64,000 nt of DNA from Rhodopseudomonas sp. BAL398 (GTDB taxonomy: Bacteria > Pseudomonadota > Alphaproteobacteria > Rhizobiales > Xanthobacteraceae). The notes beneath the pieces were generated by a model. It was not told the origin of the DNA, searched no databases, and worked only from the letters and a program-made list of their open reading frames with translations. A program made the position numbers and the translations under genes. Shown one piece after another: positions 48,132 through 57,754 of this stretch. How positions within the stretch are numbered: position 1 is the first letter of the stretch; each line of letters opens with the position of its first letter. Location: NCBI RefSeq assembly GCF_033001325.1, contig NZ_CP133111.1, forward strand, positions 3,984,501 through 4,048,500, written 5' to 3'.

Positions 48132-49145
48132 TCAGAGGCGAAATTCCTCACCGAGGTAAAGCCGACGCACGTCGGGATTGTTGACGATCTCCTCCGGGTT
48201 GCCCTCGGTCAGAATTTCGCCCGCATAGACGATATAGGCGCGGTCGGTCAGGCCCAGCGTCTCTCGCACGTTATGGTCGGTGATCAGCACGCCGATGCCG
48301 CGATTGGTCAGATGCCGAACCAGATCCTGGATGTCGCCGACCGCAATCGGATCGATGCCGGCGAAGGGTTCGTCCAGCAGCATGTAGTTGGGACGACTCG
48401 CCAGCGCGCGGGCGATTTCGACGCGACGGCGCTCGCCGCCCGACAGCGCGATCGAGGGCGACTTGCGCAACCGTTCGATATTGAACTCCTTGAGCAGATT
48501 ATCGAGCTCCGCCTCGCGCTTGCGGCGATCCGGCTCCACCCCCTCGAGCACCGCCATGATGTTCTGTTCGACGGTCAGGCCGCGAAAGATCGAGGCTTCC
48601 TGCGGCAAATAGCCGATCCCAAGCCGCGCGCGCTGATACATCGGCAGTTTGGTGACGTCGTGCCCATCGAGCTCGATGGCGCCGCGGTCGGCCTTGATCA
48701 AGCCGGTGATCATGTAGAACACCGTGGTCTTGCCGGCGCCATTGGGCCCGAGCAGGCCCACGGCCTCGCCGCGGCGCAGATAGATACTGACGCCGCGGAC
48801 GATTTTGCGATTGCCGAAACTTTTTTCGATGGCATGGACCGCAAGATAGCCGGCACGACCGATCAGCTGCGGGCCGGCATCAGCCGGGCGCGGACGTCGC
48901 TGCGGCTGCCTTGGCGGCGCAGCCGCCGGCCTCTGGCTTGCTGCCGCAGGCCTCGACGTTGGAGGGGGCGAGGTCGAAGCGAGCGGCGCTGCGGCGCGGG
49001 CGACCGGCGGCGCGTCGCGCACCGGGGTCGTCAGCAGATCGCCGACATCGCCGCCGAGCGCCGTCAGATCGAGATCGATCTGCGCGCGGGCGAATTCGGA
49101 ACGCTTCGCAGTTCGCCGCCGGAATATGCCGAGTAGGTCCACCAT
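48132..49145 (-). CDS. lptB: LPS export ABC transporter ATPase with long N-terminal extension
   Basis: The product is 337 aa. The LptB core starts near residue 99: Walker A GPNGAGKTT, LSGGERRRVEIARAL, MLLDEPFAGIDP and the switch His in ITDHNVRETL. It powers LPS transport with LptFG and LptC. About 98 residues precede the core: a basic start (MVDLLGIFRRRTAKR) and a Pro/Ala-rich segment, probably disordered. E. coli LptB has no such part. The ATG at 49145 is an inference; a shorter start near the core cannot be excluded. Confidence 0.9.
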   Translation of the reverse strand: MVDLLGIFRRRTAKRSEFARAQIDLDLTALGGDVGDLLTTPVRDAPPVARAAAPLASTSPPPTSRPAAASQRPAAAPPRQPQRRPRPADAGPQLIGRAGYLAVHAIEKSFGNRKIVRGVSIYLRRGEAVGLLGPNGAGKTTVFYMITGLIKADRGAIELDGHDVTKLPMYQRARLGIGYLPQEASIFRGLTVEQNIMAVLEGVEPDRRKREAELDNLLKEFNIERLRKSPSIALSGGERRRVEIARALASRPNYMLLDEPFAGIDPIAVGDIQDLVRHLTNRGIGVLITDHNVRETLGLTDRAYIVYAGEILTEGNPEEIVNNPDVRRLYLGEEFRL

Positions 49146-49341
49146 CGCGGTATCGTCTGGCCTTCCCGCAATCCGAGCACGCCGCTGTCGAATCGCACGC
49201 TTCAACATGACCGAGCAGCACGGATCTGCACAGCCGTCACGGCATCTGGGCGAGGGCTTTCGCCCCATCCAGCCTTGCCCGAGCGGTGTTACAGGCTTGC
49301 CGCGCCGGGTTCAACCTGAGGCCCAGTCATATCTTCGTAAC

Positions 49342-50010
49342 CTATTGCGATGATTTGGATTTGCTGCCCTGTGGGCCGAACGGTCCCGGCCCGCCCTGAC
49401 CAGACGACTGGAACAGACCCTGCACCCGGCCGCTGTCGGATTCCACGCGCGACACACCCGTCGTCATATCGACTACCAGGCGGTCACCGCGTACCACATT
49501 CTTGCCCTGGGTCAGGACCACCTTGCCGAGCATCGTGACCAGATTGGTTTTGGTGTCGAACACGGCGGAATCCCCGGTCACCACCTGATCCTTCTGCGTC
49601 ACCACGACATTGCCCTTGGCCTCCAGGCGCCGGATCGAGGAACTGCCACCCGGCCCGGGGGTCGCCGCGGCCATCGGCACTTGGTCCTTGCCCTTTGATT
49701 TCGCGGGAGCCTTCGCCGGGTCCTGATCGTAGAACACCACCAGCGATTTGGAGGTCATGGTGGTGTCGCCCTGCACCACCTTGACGTCGCCGGAGAAGGT
49801 CGCCTCGCGCTTCTTGTCGCGCACTTCGAGCGTCTCCGACTCGATCTGGATCGGCTGGCCGCGGTTCTGCGAAAACCCCTGCATCGCATTGGGGACGCCC
49901 TGCATCGCGCTCTGCGCCGCAGCCGCGCCGCAGCCGGCAGCCGCAACCAGGATCGCGCAGGCGATACCCAGAAGTCGGCGGTTCGGGTGGTTGCAATCGT
50001 CAGCGAACAT
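49342..50010 (-). CDS. lptA: LPS transport periplasmic protein LptA
   Basis: The product is 222 aa. A signal peptide runs to about residue 34 (LLGIACAILVAAAGCGAAAAQ). The OstA/LptA repeat follows: PIQIESETLEVRDKKREATFSGDVKVVQGD, SKSLVVFY, LEAKGNVVVTQKDQVVTGDSAVFD and NVVRGDRLVVDMTTG. It bridges LPS across the periplasm. The tail is Gly/Pro/Ser-rich. It is flanked by lptC and lptB on the same strand. Confidence 0.93.
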   Translation of the reverse strand: MFADDCNHPNRRLLGIACAILVAAAGCGAAAAQSAMQGVPNAMQGFSQNRGQPIQIESETLEVRDKKREATFSGDVKVVQGDTTMTSKSLVVFYDQDPAKAPAKSKGKDQVPMAAATPGPGGSSSIRRLEAKGNVVVTQKDQVVTGDSAVFDTKTNLVTMLGKVVLTQGKNVVRGDRLVVDMTTGVSRVESDSGRVQGLFQSSGQGGPGPFGPQGSKSKSSQ

Positions 50011-50018
50011 GCTTGGCT

Positions 50019-50771
50019 CTATCTGGGTTTGGCGCGAGAGCCAGCCGGCGCGGATGCGCTCGCCTTGCCGGGCGCGTCGTCCGGCTCCGCGGAACCGCTG
50101 GCCGGGGATTCGGAAGCGGCCGGCGCCGGGTTGGCATTCTCCAGATTGACGACGACCCCGCCCTCGAACCTGATCACCTCGCCTTTGCCGGTAATTCGAA
50201 GCCGCTGGCCGCGCAGCTTGCCGCCCACCCATTTAACGTCGACGGGGCGGTCCGACGACACCGTGCCTTTGCCCATATCGACATCAGCCTGGGTCATCCA
50301 AGCCTCGTTGCCGGTCGAGGTGCGCAGATAGACATCCTTCTGCAGATTGAGCAACTGCGCCTTGGTGTCGAACAGGCCGTCGCGCGCATCCATGGTGATG
50401 GTGGTCTGATCCTCCGTCATCACCTTCGCCCGTAGCGTCTGCAACGCGACGCGGTCGGGGTTGGTGAGATCCTGGGTCGCGGTTCTGGCCCACAATTCAT
50501 AAGGCCGGCCGTCCGGCGTAAAGCCCGACAGATGCGGAGATTCCATCGTGATCTTGGTGCCCGACACCACCAGGTCACCCATGTCGATCGGCAATTTGGC
50601 CAGATATCGGAACGGGTTGAAGATCGAAATTGCGACGATCACGGCCATGGCCAGAACCACCGCCAGCGGCACCGCGATGCGCAGCATGCGCACAAGCCGG
50701 CTGTGGCGCGCAGCGACCGCAAAGCGCGCATCCATTCCGGCCTGATAGGAGGGCATCCGAACCGAAGCCAC
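50019..50771 (-). CDS. lptC: LPS export system protein LptC
   Basis: The product is ~250 aa. A single membrane anchor (AVPLAVVLAMAVIVAISIF) is followed by a periplasmic beta-jellyroll. It links LptBFG to LptA. The start is uncertain: GTG at 50771 has GGGAG five bases upstream, while ATG 50756 lacks a site; I prefer the GTG. A Pro/Ala/Ser-rich tail (~40 residues) ends it. It lies eight bases from lptA. Confidence 0.88.
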   Translation of the reverse strand: MASVRMPSYQAGMDARFAVAARHSRLVRMLRIAVPLAVVLAMAVIVAISIFNPFRYLAKLPIDMGDLVVSGTKITMESPHLSGFTPDGRPYELWARTATQDLTNPDRVALQTLRAKVMTEDQTTITMDARDGLFDTKAQLLNLQKDVYLRTSTGNEAWMTQADVDMGKGTVSSDRPVDVKWVGGKLRGQRLRITGKGEVIRFEGGVVVNLENANPAPAASESPASGSAEPDDAPGKASASAPAGSRAKPR

Positions 50772-50962
50772 CAATTCTCCCTGCTGTTGAACCGAGCGTC
50801 GAACCGGACCGCCAAGCGGCACGCGGGCGCTGCATCACCCGTTATAATAATAGCGAAACAGCCGCGATCGAGGCCTCGTCCTCAATTCACAACCGTACCA
50901 GAACGACGAGTATGACCGAAACGGGGCGGACGCACCTTGGCGTGGCCTAGCCCGCCACACGG

Positions 50963-51577
50963 TCACGAATGCGCGAAAATATCCTGGTCGTTCCAGCCAT
51001 TGAGGTCGAGCATGGCACGCGACGGCAGAAAGCCGAAACAGGCCTGCGCCAGCGCGGTCCGATCCTCGCGGGCCAGCATGGTATCGAGCCGCTCGCGCAG
51101 GCCGTGCAGATGCAGCACATCGGAGGCTGCATAAGCCAGCTGGGCATCGCTCAGGCCCTGGGCGCCCCAATCGCTGGATTGCTGCTGCTTCGACAGGTCG
51201 ACCCCGAGCAGCTCGCGCACCAGATCCTTCAGGCCGTGACGGTCGGTATAGGTCCGCACCAGCCGCGACGCGATTTTGGTGCAATAGACCGGCGCCGGCA
51301 TCACGCCGAGGCCGTTATACAGCGCGGCCAAGTCGAACCGGGCGAAATGAAAGATCTTCAAAATCTTGGGATCGCCGAGTAGCTTTTTCAGATTGGGCGC
51401 GTCGGTGTGTCCGAGCGGGATCTGCACCACGTCGGCGCTGCCGTCGCCATTGGACAATTGCACCACGCAGAGCCGGTCGCGATGCGGATTGAGACCCATG
51501 GTCTCGGTGTCGATCGCCACCGAATCGGTGTAGCGGGCAAGATCCGGCAAATCGCCGCGATGCAGACGGATGGTCAT
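50963..51577 (-). CDS. RNase D-like 3'-5' exonuclease
   Basis: The product is 204 aa. The DEDDy exonuclease motifs are present: AIDTETMGL (Exo I), FHFARFDLAAL (Exo II) and LAYAASDVLHL (Exo III with Tyr and Asp). It has no HRDC domains, so it is shorter than E. coli RNase D and matches the short form common in alphaproteobacteria. The ATG at 51577 is fixed by the motif position. It probably starts the leftward lpt-rpoN run, separated from lptC by ~190 bases. Confidence 0.9.
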   Translation of the reverse strand: MTIRLHRGDLPDLARYTDSVAIDTETMGLNPHRDRLCVVQLSNGDGSADVVQIPLGHTDAPNLKKLLGDPKILKIFHFARFDLAALYNGLGVMPAPVYCTKIASRLVRTYTDRHGLKDLVRELLGVDLSKQQQSSDWGAQGLSDAQLAYAASDVLHLHGLRERLDTMLAREDRTALAQACFGFLPSRAMLDLNGWNDQDIFAHS

Positions 51578-51741
51578 CTTCAGGAAAACCCTTGAACCAG
51601 GAAACGGACAGGTTGCCGTTCCGAATCGACGGCGCAACCTAACGCTCAAAGCACCGCGAGGCGAGCCGGATCGCGCCGCGGCGCGGTCCGCGGGTCGATC
51701 GGCCGTAAAATCAACGGCTTACGGCTGCTTAACCCGTTCCG

Positions 51742-52432
<691 letters not shown>

Positions 52433-52446
<14 letters not shown>

Positions 52447-54298
52447 TGGCGTGCAGCCCTCCGAGATAGGCATCCTGGACCGCCGGGTTGCGCCGGATCT
52501 CGTCGGCGGTGCCGTCCGCGAGCAGCCGGCCCTCATACAGAACGGTGATCCGTTCGGCGAGGCCGAAGATGGCGTCGAGATCGTGCTCGACGATCACAAC
52601 GGTGCGGACCCGGGCGATGTCGCGAATGAACGCGCAGGTGGCGGCGCGCTCCGCCGGGCTCATGCCGGCCAGCGGCTCGTCGAGCAGCAGCACGTTGGGA
52701 CTGGTCGCCAGCGCCATGCCGATCTCGAGCCTGCGCTTTTCGCCGTAAGCCAGAATATGCGCGGGCGTATCGGCACGCTCGACCAGATTGAGCAACGCCA
52801 GGATCGACTCGATCTGGGCTTCCACCTCCGGCAGGCTGTCGGCGCGCCGCCATAGATCGAAGCGCAACGGACCGCGCTGGCGGGCGAGCGCGCCCATTCG
52901 AAGATTCTTGCGCACCGACATGTTGGGAAACAGCTGATTGAGCTGGTTGCTCTTGGCGATGCCGAGCTGCGCGGCCCGGCTGGCGCCGGCGCCGGTGACC
53001 TTCTCGCCGAACAGCAGCACCTCGCCGGAGGTCGGGCGGACCTCGTCGAGCAGCATCTTGAACAGCGTGCTCTTGCCCGCGCCATTGGGGCCGATCACCG
53101 CGTGAATCGAGCCGCGGTATACTTTGAACGAGATGCCATCGACCGCCTTGAGGCCGCCGAAGTGCCGCGCCAGCGCGCGCGCCTCCAGGGCGATCTCGCC
53201 GTCGCCGGTCGCGGGCTCGGCCAGCGGCAGGGTGATATCCATGACCTCCGCCACGGCGACGGGCGCCGCATCGGTGTTGTGTTCCTCGATCGCCTCGGTT
53301 CTGGCCTCGGCGGCGCGCAGCGCGGCAAGATTGCGCCGTTCGTTCCACCAATGCGCGATCTCGCCGCAGATGCCGCGGCGCAGCCCGATCACCAGCACGA
53401 TGAAGGCGATGCCGAGCACCAGCTTCCACAGCGTGGCGAGGCCCGGAATTAGCTGCAGATTGTCGCGCAGCCAGAGCCAGACCGCAGCGCCGACCAACGG
53501 CCCGATCAGCGTGCCGGCGCCGCCGACGATGGTCTGAACCACCAATTGGCCGGAGGTCTCCAGCGAGAACGCATCGGGCGGCATGTAGCTCTGAAACGAG
53601 CCGAGCAGACCGCCGGCAAGGCCGGCGTAAAGTGCCGCGATCACGAAGGCCGTCAGCTTGTAGGCCGGCACATTGTGGCCGAGCATCGCCACCCGACCGG
53701 TGTTCTCCTTGATCGCCAGCAGGATGGTGCCGACCGGCGAATGCACGATCCGCCGCGCCAGCACATAGCCGAGGAAGAAAATCACCGCGAACAGCACATA
53801 CATCGGCAGCCCGGCGCTGATGCTGATCGCGCCGGCGCCGAAGCCCAGCGTCGGCACGGGCACGCCGGGAAGGCCGTTTTCGCCGCCGGTATAGGCCGAC
53901 AGCGGCGAGTTCTCCATGAAATACGCCATCTGGCCGAAGGCCAGGGTGATCATGGTGAAATAGATGCCGATGCGGCGGACCGCGAACCAGCCGACCAGCA
54001 GGCCGAACAGGCCCGCGGCGGCGGTGCCCGCCAGCAACGCTAGCCAGACGCTGCCGAGCGTGCCCGACACCAGCAGATAGGCCGATACGAAACCGCCGAC
54101 GCCGAAAAACGCCGCCTGCCCAAATGACAGCAGCCCGGTCAGGCCAAACAAGATATCGAAGCCAAGGCCGATCAGGCCCCAGTTCAGCACCCGCGTCAGG
54201 AGGTCGGTGGAGAAGCCGAGCGGCTTGAGCAGCAGCGGCGCCGCGATCAGCGTGACCAGAACGGCGACTTCCGGAAGATAGGCCCGCGCGCGCCTCAT
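52433..54298 (-). CDS. Fused LivM permease - LivG ATPase
   Basis: The product is 621 aa. Residues ~1-305 are a LivM permease with about nine helices (GFDILFGLTGLLSFGQAAFFGVGGF at the start). A ~60-residue charged and Pro/Ala-rich linker follows. From residue ~370 on is a LivG ATPase with Walker A GPNGAGKST, LAYGEKRRLEIGMAL and VLLLDEPLAGMSP. The frame runs through without interruption. The single chain ties permease and ATPase one to one. It overlaps livH by four bases (ATGA). Confidence 0.9.
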
Positions 54299-55170
54299 GA
54301 CCGGCCTTCCGCGCCGAATAGGCCCTGCGGGCGCAGCACCAGCAGCAACGCCATCAGCGCGTACAGCATCACCTCCGAATAGGAGGAGTTGAAGGCGCTG
54401 GTCAGACTGATGATCTCGCCGGCGATCAGCCCCCCGACAATCGCGCCGGGGAACGAGCCGAGCCCGCCCAGCACGATGACCACGAAGGATTGCGCCATGA
54501 AATTGGCGCCCATATCGGGCGTCACCGCCACCACCGGCGCATAGAGCATGCCGGCAAGACCGACGGCGACGACGCCGATGGCGAAAACCAACAGGAAGGC
54601 GCGACGGACATTGATGCCGAGGATGCCGACCATGACAGGGTTCTCGATGCCGGCGCGAACCACCAGACCCATCGAGGTGCGGTACAACACGAGATAGAGG
54701 CCGAGAAGCAGGCCGGCGATGATCGCGATCAGCTGCAGCCGGTAGGTCGGATAGATCAAAAAGCCGAGCTGGGTGGCGCCCTGCCCCCAGGACGGAACGG
54801 GCACGCGCTGCGCATTGCCCCCGAAGGCGGCGCGGATGCTTTCCACCAGCACGATGCCGATGCCGTAGGTCACCAGGATCTGGTCCTCATGCGGGCGATC
54901 GTAGAAATAGCGGATGATGACGCGCTCGAGCAGGAAGCCGAGCACCAGCATGAAGCCGCAGCCGAGCAGCACCGCCAGCGCGAATGACGGCGTATATTGC
55001 AGCAGCACAAAGGCCGCGTAGGCCCCCACGGCGAACAGCGCGCCGTGGGCGAAGTTGAGCACGCCGAGGGTGCCGAGGATGATCGTCAGCCCGCTGCTGA
55101 CGAGCGCCAGCAACGTGCCGAGTGCCAAGCCGTTGAAGGCCTGCGAAATGAGAACGGGCCAGCTTGGCAT
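54295..55170 (-). CDS. livH: Branched-chain amino acid-type ABC transporter permease LivH
   Basis: The product is 291 aa with about eight helices. The opening FNGLALGTLLALVSSGLTIILGTLGVLNFAHGALFAVGAY is the LivH signature. The ATG at 55170 lies eight bases after the binding-protein stop. It partners the LivM part of the next gene. Confidence 0.92.
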   Translation of the reverse strand: MPSWPVLISQAFNGLALGTLLALVSSGLTIILGTLGVLNFAHGALFAVGAYAAFVLLQYTPSFALAVLLGCGFMLVLGFLLERVIIRYFYDRPHEDQILVTYGIGIVLVESIRAAFGGNAQRVPVPSWGQGATQLGFLIYPTYRLQLIAIIAGLLLGLYLVLYRTSMGLVVRAGIENPVMVGILGINVRRAFLLVFAIGVVAVGLAGMLYAPVVAVTPDMGANFMAQSFVVIVLGGLGSFPGAIVGGLIAGEIISLTSAFNSSYSEVMLYALMALLLVLRPQGLFGAEGRS

Positions 55171-55178
55171 GACGATCC

Positions 55179-56495
55179 TTAGGTGTAGGGGCCGAGCTTG
55201 CAGCCGAAGAAGTCGGGCGAATTCATCACGCTCTCGCCGTCGCTGATCGCGACGATGTCGTAGAAATCCTCCTTGTGCTTCATGTCGGACGGCTTCTTGC
55301 CGCGCAGAATCGGAATCGGCCGCACCATCTGGTGATCCTCGGCGCGGAAATACACCTTGCCCAGCGTCGTGTCGTAGGGCTGCGCCTTGGAATTCTCCAT
55401 CGTCTTGATGACGTCGACCGGATTGAAGGTGTTGGCGCGCTCGACCGACATTGCCCACAGATAGGTCTGCATATAGCCGATATGGGCGCCCCAGCGCGGA
55501 TAGTACTTGTTCTGCGCGACGAAGCTTTCGACGAAGGTCTTGGCGAGCGGGTAGGTGTCCTGCAGGCCGAACCAGAAATCGCAGCTGCCATAGACGCCCT
55601 GCATCAGTTCGGCGCCAAGCTCCTTGGCCTGGAACGACGACAGATTGGGGACCACGAGCTTCATGCGCTTGAGCACGCCGAACTGCTCGGCCTGCTTGGT
55701 CGAGGCGACGGCATCGCCGCCGAACGCGATGTTGACGAAGACGTCGGCGCCGCTATTGGCGATGTTCAGCAGCGCCGAGGAATAATCGGTGGTCCCGAGC
55801 GGCACGACTTCCTTGGCGACCTGTTTCCAGCCCTGCTCGGTCGAGAATTTGGCGAAGCTGTCATAGACGGTGTGGCCGTAAGTGTAATCGGGGACCAGGA
55901 ACGCCATCTTGATATTCTTGCCGAGCGCCTTGGCGACGACCGGCGCCAGCGCCTTGGCGGCCATATAGGCGTTCTGCTGCGAGCGGAATCCATAGCGCTG
56001 ACAATTCTTGCCGGTGATGTCGTTGGAGCCGGCGATGCCCACCATGTAGAGCACCTTTTCGCGCGAGCCGAGCTCTTCCAGCGCGATCGCGCTGGCGCTC
56101 GACACCGAGCCCGCGACCATGATGGCCTTGTCGCGCTGGATGAACTGGGTGGCGCTTTGGACATCCAGATTGGGTTTGCCCTCGGTGTCGGAGACCTTGT
56201 AGCGAATCTGGCGGCCGAGCACGCCCTTGCCCTTCAGGCCCCATTGCTGCGCGGCATCGCCGCCGGCATTGATCTGGGCGATCGCGAGTTCATAGCCGAG
56301 CTTGAGATCGCCGCCATCGCCGGAGAACACGCCGGTCAACGGAATAGTCAGACCGACAAAGACCGAATCCGCAGTGACGCCTGCGGGGAAAGTGCCAATG
56401 CTGGCGGGCGACTGCGCGAACGCGCCTCCTGGAAGCATGAGGCCGGCGGTGGCGCCGACTCCCCCAAGCAAAAGCTGCCGACGGTCAATTTGCAT
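55179..56495 (-). CDS. ABC transporter substrate-binding protein (Liv/amide type)
   Basis: The product is 438 aa. The N-terminus DRRQLLLGGVGATAGLMLPGGAFAQ resembles a twin-arginine signal. A Peripla_BP_6 (Leu/Ile/Val-binding) fold follows, with VFVGLTIPLTGVFSGDGGDLKLGYELAIAQINAGG and a YTYGHTVYDSF hinge. Given the nitrilase in the same operon, a nitrile, amide or carboxylic acid ligand is more likely than leucine. The ATG at 56495 has AGGG upstream. Confidence 0.85.
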   Translation of the reverse strand: MQIDRRQLLLGGVGATAGLMLPGGAFAQSPASIGTFPAGVTADSVFVGLTIPLTGVFSGDGGDLKLGYELAIAQINAGGDAAQQWGLKGKGVLGRQIRYKVSDTEGKPNLDVQSATQFIQRDKAIMVAGSVSSASAIALEELGSREKVLYMVGIAGSNDITGKNCQRYGFRSQQNAYMAAKALAPVVAKALGKNIKMAFLVPDYTYGHTVYDSFAKFSTEQGWKQVAKEVVPLGTTDYSSALLNIANSGADVFVNIAFGGDAVASTKQAEQFGVLKRMKLVVPNLSSFQAKELGAELMQGVYGSCDFWFGLQDTYPLAKTFVESFVAQNKYYPRWGAHIGYMQTYLWAMSVERANTFNPVDVIKTMENSKAQPYDTTLGKVYFRAEDHQMVRPIPILRGKKPSDMKHKEDFYDIVAISDGESVMNSPDFFGCKLGPYT

Positions 56496-56566
56496 GACGC
56501 ACCCTCTATGTTCGATCACGGCCATCGGCCAGTGAAGTACGGATGGGGACAAGCCCCGGCGAAAAC

Positions 56567-57616
56567 CTAAAAGCCGATACGCGCCGTCTGTGGCGCGCGC
56601 CCGCTATCGTCCCCGGCATCGTCCGGGACCGCGGCAGGCAACTCGTCATTGATGAAGGTCGCCGGCACCAGCCGGCGGCGGTTGATCGACAGATCGAAAA
56701 TGTCGAAACGGTTGTAGTAGCCGACGACGTCGTGAAACTGCTTCGGCTCGACGCATCGATTGAGGTCGATGTCGGCATACAGGATGCCTTCGTCCTCGCA
56801 CAGCGCCTCGCCGATCTGCTCGCCGGTCGGGTCGAGGAAGAAGGTCGCGGCGCGCGGCGTGCCGTCGAGCACGGCGGCCGCGGAGGGATCGTGCGCCACC
56901 AGCATGTCGCGCGCTGCCTGGTCGAGCACGCCGGCGGTGACGAGACCGAACACCTTGGCTTCGAAACAATGCGCGCTGGCACGAATCCGGGTGGCGGCCG
57001 CGATGTGATAGTTCACGCCGTCCGACGGACGTCGGGTCGGCCACACCGGCGGCCAGCTCGAAATATGGAACTGCTCGCCCTGCGCCATCAGCGCGTAGCG
57101 CGCCAGCGGATTGGTGTTCTCGCCGCAGATCAACTGACCGATCCTGCCGAGCCTAGTCTCGACGACGCGAAGACCGGCGCCGTCGCCGGCGCTCCAGATC
57201 AGCTTTTCGTAGAAGGTCGGCACCAGCTTGCGGTGGTGGTTGAGAATTGCGCCATCCTCGCCGATCAGGAGATTGGAGTTCCAGATACAGCCGACGCTGG
57301 CCGGGGATTTTTCGCTGATCCCGATCGAGACCACGATGCCCTGCGCTTTGGCCTCGTCGCGGATCGCCTTGACCTCGGGGCCGTCGACCAGCACCGACTG
57401 GTCCGCCATCCGGACGAACAGATCGTGATTGTCGATCGGCGCCGACAACGCGGCCCAGACCGGGAAGGCCGGAATGAACGTCTCCGGAAACGCCACCAGT
57501 TCGGCGCCGGCAGCGGCTGCCTCGCGGATGAGCGCGACCGCCTTTTTGGTGGTCGCAGCCTTGTCGAGAAACACCGGCGCGGCATGGATCGCGGCGGCCT
57601 TGAATTGCGGAAGCAT
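56567..57616 (-). CDS. Nitrilase
   Basis: The product is 349 aa. The catalytic triad is intact: Glu in VAFPETFIPAFP, Lys in HHRKLVPTFYEK and Cys in QLICGENTNPLARYAL. The CGENTNPLAR segment is the hallmark of true nitrilases, rather than amidases or cyanide hydratases. It converts organic nitriles to acids and ammonia. AAGGA precedes the ATG. It is the first gene of the operon with the Liv-type transporter, suggesting uptake and use of a nitrile as nitrogen source. It is divergent from a LysR regulator. Confidence 0.92.
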   Translation of the reverse strand: MLPQFKAAAIHAAPVFLDKAATTKKAVALIREAAAAGAELVAFPETFIPAFPVWAALSAPIDNHDLFVRMADQSVLVDGPEVKAIRDEAKAQGIVVSIGISEKSPASVGCIWNSNLLIGEDGAILNHHRKLVPTFYEKLIWSAGDGAGLRVVETRLGRIGQLICGENTNPLARYALMAQGEQFHISSWPPVWPTRRPSDGVNYHIAAATRIRASAHCFEAKVFGLVTAGVLDQAARDMLVAHDPSAAAVLDGTPRAATFFLDPTGEQIGEALCEDEGILYADIDLNRCVEPKQFHDVVGYYNRFDIFDLSINRRRLVPATFINDELPAAVPDDAGDDSGRAPQTARIGF

Positions 57617-57675
57617 GGTCTATCCTTCGTTTCGCAAAGGCTAAATCGCTTCCGGCGGCGCTGGGTATAGGCAAT

Positions 57676-57695
57676 CCTGCAAGCCGGCTTGCAGG
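57676..57695. promoter_or_regulatory. 20-bp perfect palindrome between nitrilase and LysR genes
   Basis: CCTGCAAGCC and its exact complement form an uninterrupted 20-bp palindrome, 60 bases from each start codon. It is a good candidate for the LysR binding site controlling the nitrilase operon. Confidence 0.6.
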
Positions 57696-57726
57696 TCGCG
57701 ACAATCCGCCTCACCCTGCCACGGTC

Positions 57727-57743
57727 TTGGCACGGCTCTTGCT
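57727..57743 (+). promoter_or_regulatory. Sigma-54 (-24/-12) promoter abutting the LysR start
   Basis: TTGGCACGGCTCTTGCT carries the invariant GG (57729-57730) and GC (57741-57742) ten bases apart and fits the TGGCACG-N4-TTGC consensus fully. Transcription would begin near 57754, right at the LysR ATG (57755), where no Shine-Dalgarno is visible, so the mRNA would be leaderless. A TGCCA-N6-TGGCA dyad overlaps its left end. Confidence 0.65.
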
Positions 57744-57754
57744 GATACCTCCGG

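Noticed and set aside
46472-48184. 570-codon open frame on the plus strand
   Set aside because: It mirrors rpoN, whose region I and RpoN box are intact.
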